Positions 62,711 to 64,000 of a DNA stretch of 64,000 nucleotides are shown here, one piece after another. The position numbers and the translations under genes are program-made. Under the pieces are notes generated by a model that did no database searches, was not told the DNA's origin, and saw nothing but the letters and a program-made list of their open reading frames with translations. Numbering within the stretch: the first letter of the stretch is position 1; each line of letters starts with the position of its first letter. Source of the DNA: JBFWWP01 sp050246115 (lineage in GTDB: Bacteria > Planctomycetota > UBA8108 > UBA1146 > JAJFFE01); contig JBFWWP010000026.1 of the NCBI GenBank assembly GCA_050246115.1, forward strand, positions 23,101 through 87,100, read 5' to 3'.

Positions 62711-63637
62711 GTGCACGGCTTCATCGCCAACACCGACTACGATTGGTACGAGTTTCTTCGTCATCGCCCGGACCTCGACGAGGTGAACTTCTGGGCCCCG
62801 TCGGGCAGGGCAGTGATGCGCTCGATCCAGCCGGGAGAGCCGTTCTTCTTCCGCCTCAAGAAACCGCACTACCGGATCGCCGGCTTCGGCTACTTCGTGC
62901 ATGCGTCAACAGTCCCGCTTTCGCTCGCCTGGGAAGCGTTCGAAGACAAGAACGGAGCCGCCGATCTACCGAGCATGCGCGGGCGCGTCCTGCAGTACCG
63001 GGCCAAGGCTGTGGCCGCGGGGCAGGACCCGAGCATCGGCTGCCGAATGATCACGTCCCCGATCTTCTTTCCCCCGGACCTGTGGGTAGATTCACCGCGT
63101 GACTGGAAGGCCAATGTCGTCGTAGGTGCAACCTACGACCTGACCGCCGGCGAAGGCCAGAGGATCTGGAGGTCTTGCCTAGACCGCTCACGAGCGATGC
63201 TCCCCCAAGCCGTCGGACCCAGCGACGATACTTCCGCGCGCTACGGAACGCCGACCATTCAACAAACAAGACTCGGTCAGGGATCCTTCCGAATCGCGGT
63301 CGCAGACGCCTACAATAGAAGCTGCGCAGTGACCACGGAGCACTCCCTACCGGTCCTCGAGGCGGCTCACATTCGGCAGTACTCAGACGGGGGCTCGCAT
63401 CAGGTATCGAACGGCCTGCTCCTCCGCGCCGATCTCCATCGTCTCTTTGATCGTGGCTATGTCACCGTGGACCCCGACTACCGCTTCCACGTGAGTCAGC
63501 GACTGCGGGACGAGTGGCACAACGGTCGCGTCTACTACGAACTCGACGGGAGGGAAATCTTGCGTCCAGACCGAGCCGCCGACTGGCCCGATCGCACGGC
63601 TCTCGAGCACCACTGCCAGAGGGTGTTCTTGCAGTGA
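62711..63637 (+). CDS. HNH endonuclease with N-terminal PUA/EVE-like domain
   Basis: 308 residues. The N-terminal half (FIANTDYDWYEFLRHRPDLDEVNFW, PGEPFFFRLKKPHYRIAGFGYFVH) matches the PUA/EVE-like modules that read modified bases. The C-terminal half is an HNH nuclease: CAVTTEHSLPVLEAAHIRQYSDGG, VSNGLLLRADLHRLFDRGYVTVD, where AAHI and the later N and H residues form the metal site. Such fusions are predicted modification-dependent restriction enzymes. GTG at 62711 with GAGGAG 5 nt upstream. Beside a mobile-element graveyard, consistent with transfer. Confidence 0.88.
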   Translation: MHGFIANTDYDWYEFLRHRPDLDEVNFWAPSGRAVMRSIQPGEPFFFRLKKPHYRIAGFGYFVHASTVPLSLAWEAFEDKNGAADLPSMRGRVLQYRAKAVAAGQDPSIGCRMITSPIFFPPDLWVDSPRDWKANVVVGATYDLTAGEGQRIWRSCLDRSRAMLPQAVGPSDDTSARYGTPTIQQTRLGQGSFRIAVADAYNRSCAVTTEHSLPVLEAAHIRQYSDGGSHQVSNGLLLRADLHRLFDRGYVTVDPDYRFHVSQRLRDEWHNGRVYYELDGREILRPDRAADWPDRTALEHHCQRVFLQ

Positions 63638-64000
63638 GACCTCCGGTCGAGTCCCGAGTAGCCACTCATCAGCCACGACCGACGAAGAGAGCAAGGGCGC
63701 CGCAGCCTGAGGCTCGGCGCTTGCGCCACCACCGCTAGGGCGTTCCAACTAAGGAAGGTGGGCGGTTCGTCGCCGCTCGCCAGGAGCAGGAGCTGCCGCC
63801 GAGCTCACGCTTGGTCAATCTTAGCTTGGGCTTCATGAATCAGATTGAGCAACGGTGACAGCGACGCGCTATCCTAGTTGCCGTTGCATGAAGCCACATT
63901 TGAGGCTGAGCGCCAACAGCCGAGGGGCTCTCGGGTAACAGCCTGGAGGCTGTGAACGCCGTCAAAGCGACACATTCGCACTATTCTGAATGATTTGACC
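63638..64000. other. Window end, nothing recognised
   Basis: About 360 bases after the HNH gene. No supported gene, repeat or RNA was identified. Confidence 0.5.

Noticed and set aside
62283..62733. Minus-strand open frames at 62.3-62.7 kb
   Set aside because: The plus strand carries recognisable, frameshifted AlbA/RecG-like protein sequence, so the minus frames are shadows.

Overview
The window reads as a GC-rich bacterial chromosome fragment, most likely from the Planctomycetota. The evidence is a long N-linked Ser/Thr kinase with a transmembrane segment and TPR tail, two exported proteins ending in RGDxNxDG dockerin-like modules (one with a CNGNGVPDAQD linker), two VWA proteins, and carboxypeptidase-regulatory repeat proteins. 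No rRNA, tRNA or CRISPR array was found. Two 100-N scaffold gaps are present. One (10378-10477) removes the 3' end of pcnB. The other (15982-16081) lies between two identical 127-bp flanks and looks like an unmerged k-mer overlap.

Layout. 1-2609: 3'-truncated receptor-like kinase (minus). 3114-8502: YgiQ-type radical SAM protein, then a tight FAD oxidoreductase / radical SAM / metallophosphoesterase operon. 8535-15734 (minus): atypical receiver protein, membrane-anchored unknown, pcnB, VWA protein, lexA and an upstream tail-anchored unknown. 15735-16947: repeat-rich non-coding stretch. 16948-20508: thiolase and a regulatory-repeat protein. 20724-31974: five-gene extracellular polysaccharide operon (bi-domain oxidoreductase, glycosyltransferase-methyltransferase fusion, heparinase-like lyase, propeller-like unknown, AsnB). 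32124-37118: two lipoproteins, YciH, VWA protein, YaaA. 37505-44309: subtilase, ArsR/SRPBCC pair, ECF sigma/anti-sigma/PDZ operon, membrane protein, peroxiredoxin. 44661-50635: glycyl-tRNA synthetase, GNAT, HAD-PDZ protein, ABC-2 exporter. 50711-58612: FG-GAP/UnbV protein, transaldolase, AI-2E-type permease, an ArsC-family selenoprotein, Tag, a degenerate HAD protein and MsrA. 58613-62650: accessory island of direct repeats, transposase remnants and small or broken genes. 62711-63637: PUA/EVE-like HNH endonuclease.

The most notable signals are: (i) a gene with in-frame TGA at 55421 that reads as selenocysteine in a UxxC motif, with a bacterial SECIS-like hairpin 20 nt downstream; (ii) a 179-bp MITE-like element present three times, with about 20-bp terminal inverted repeats and the potential to fold almost end to end; (iii) a dispersed family of composite hairpins with a CAAGCGC...GCGCTTG core at many gene borders, sometimes including stop codons; (iv) a domain shared between two proteins of the polysaccharide operon; and (v) the FAD / radical SAM / phosphoesterase operon, whose pathway I cannot name.
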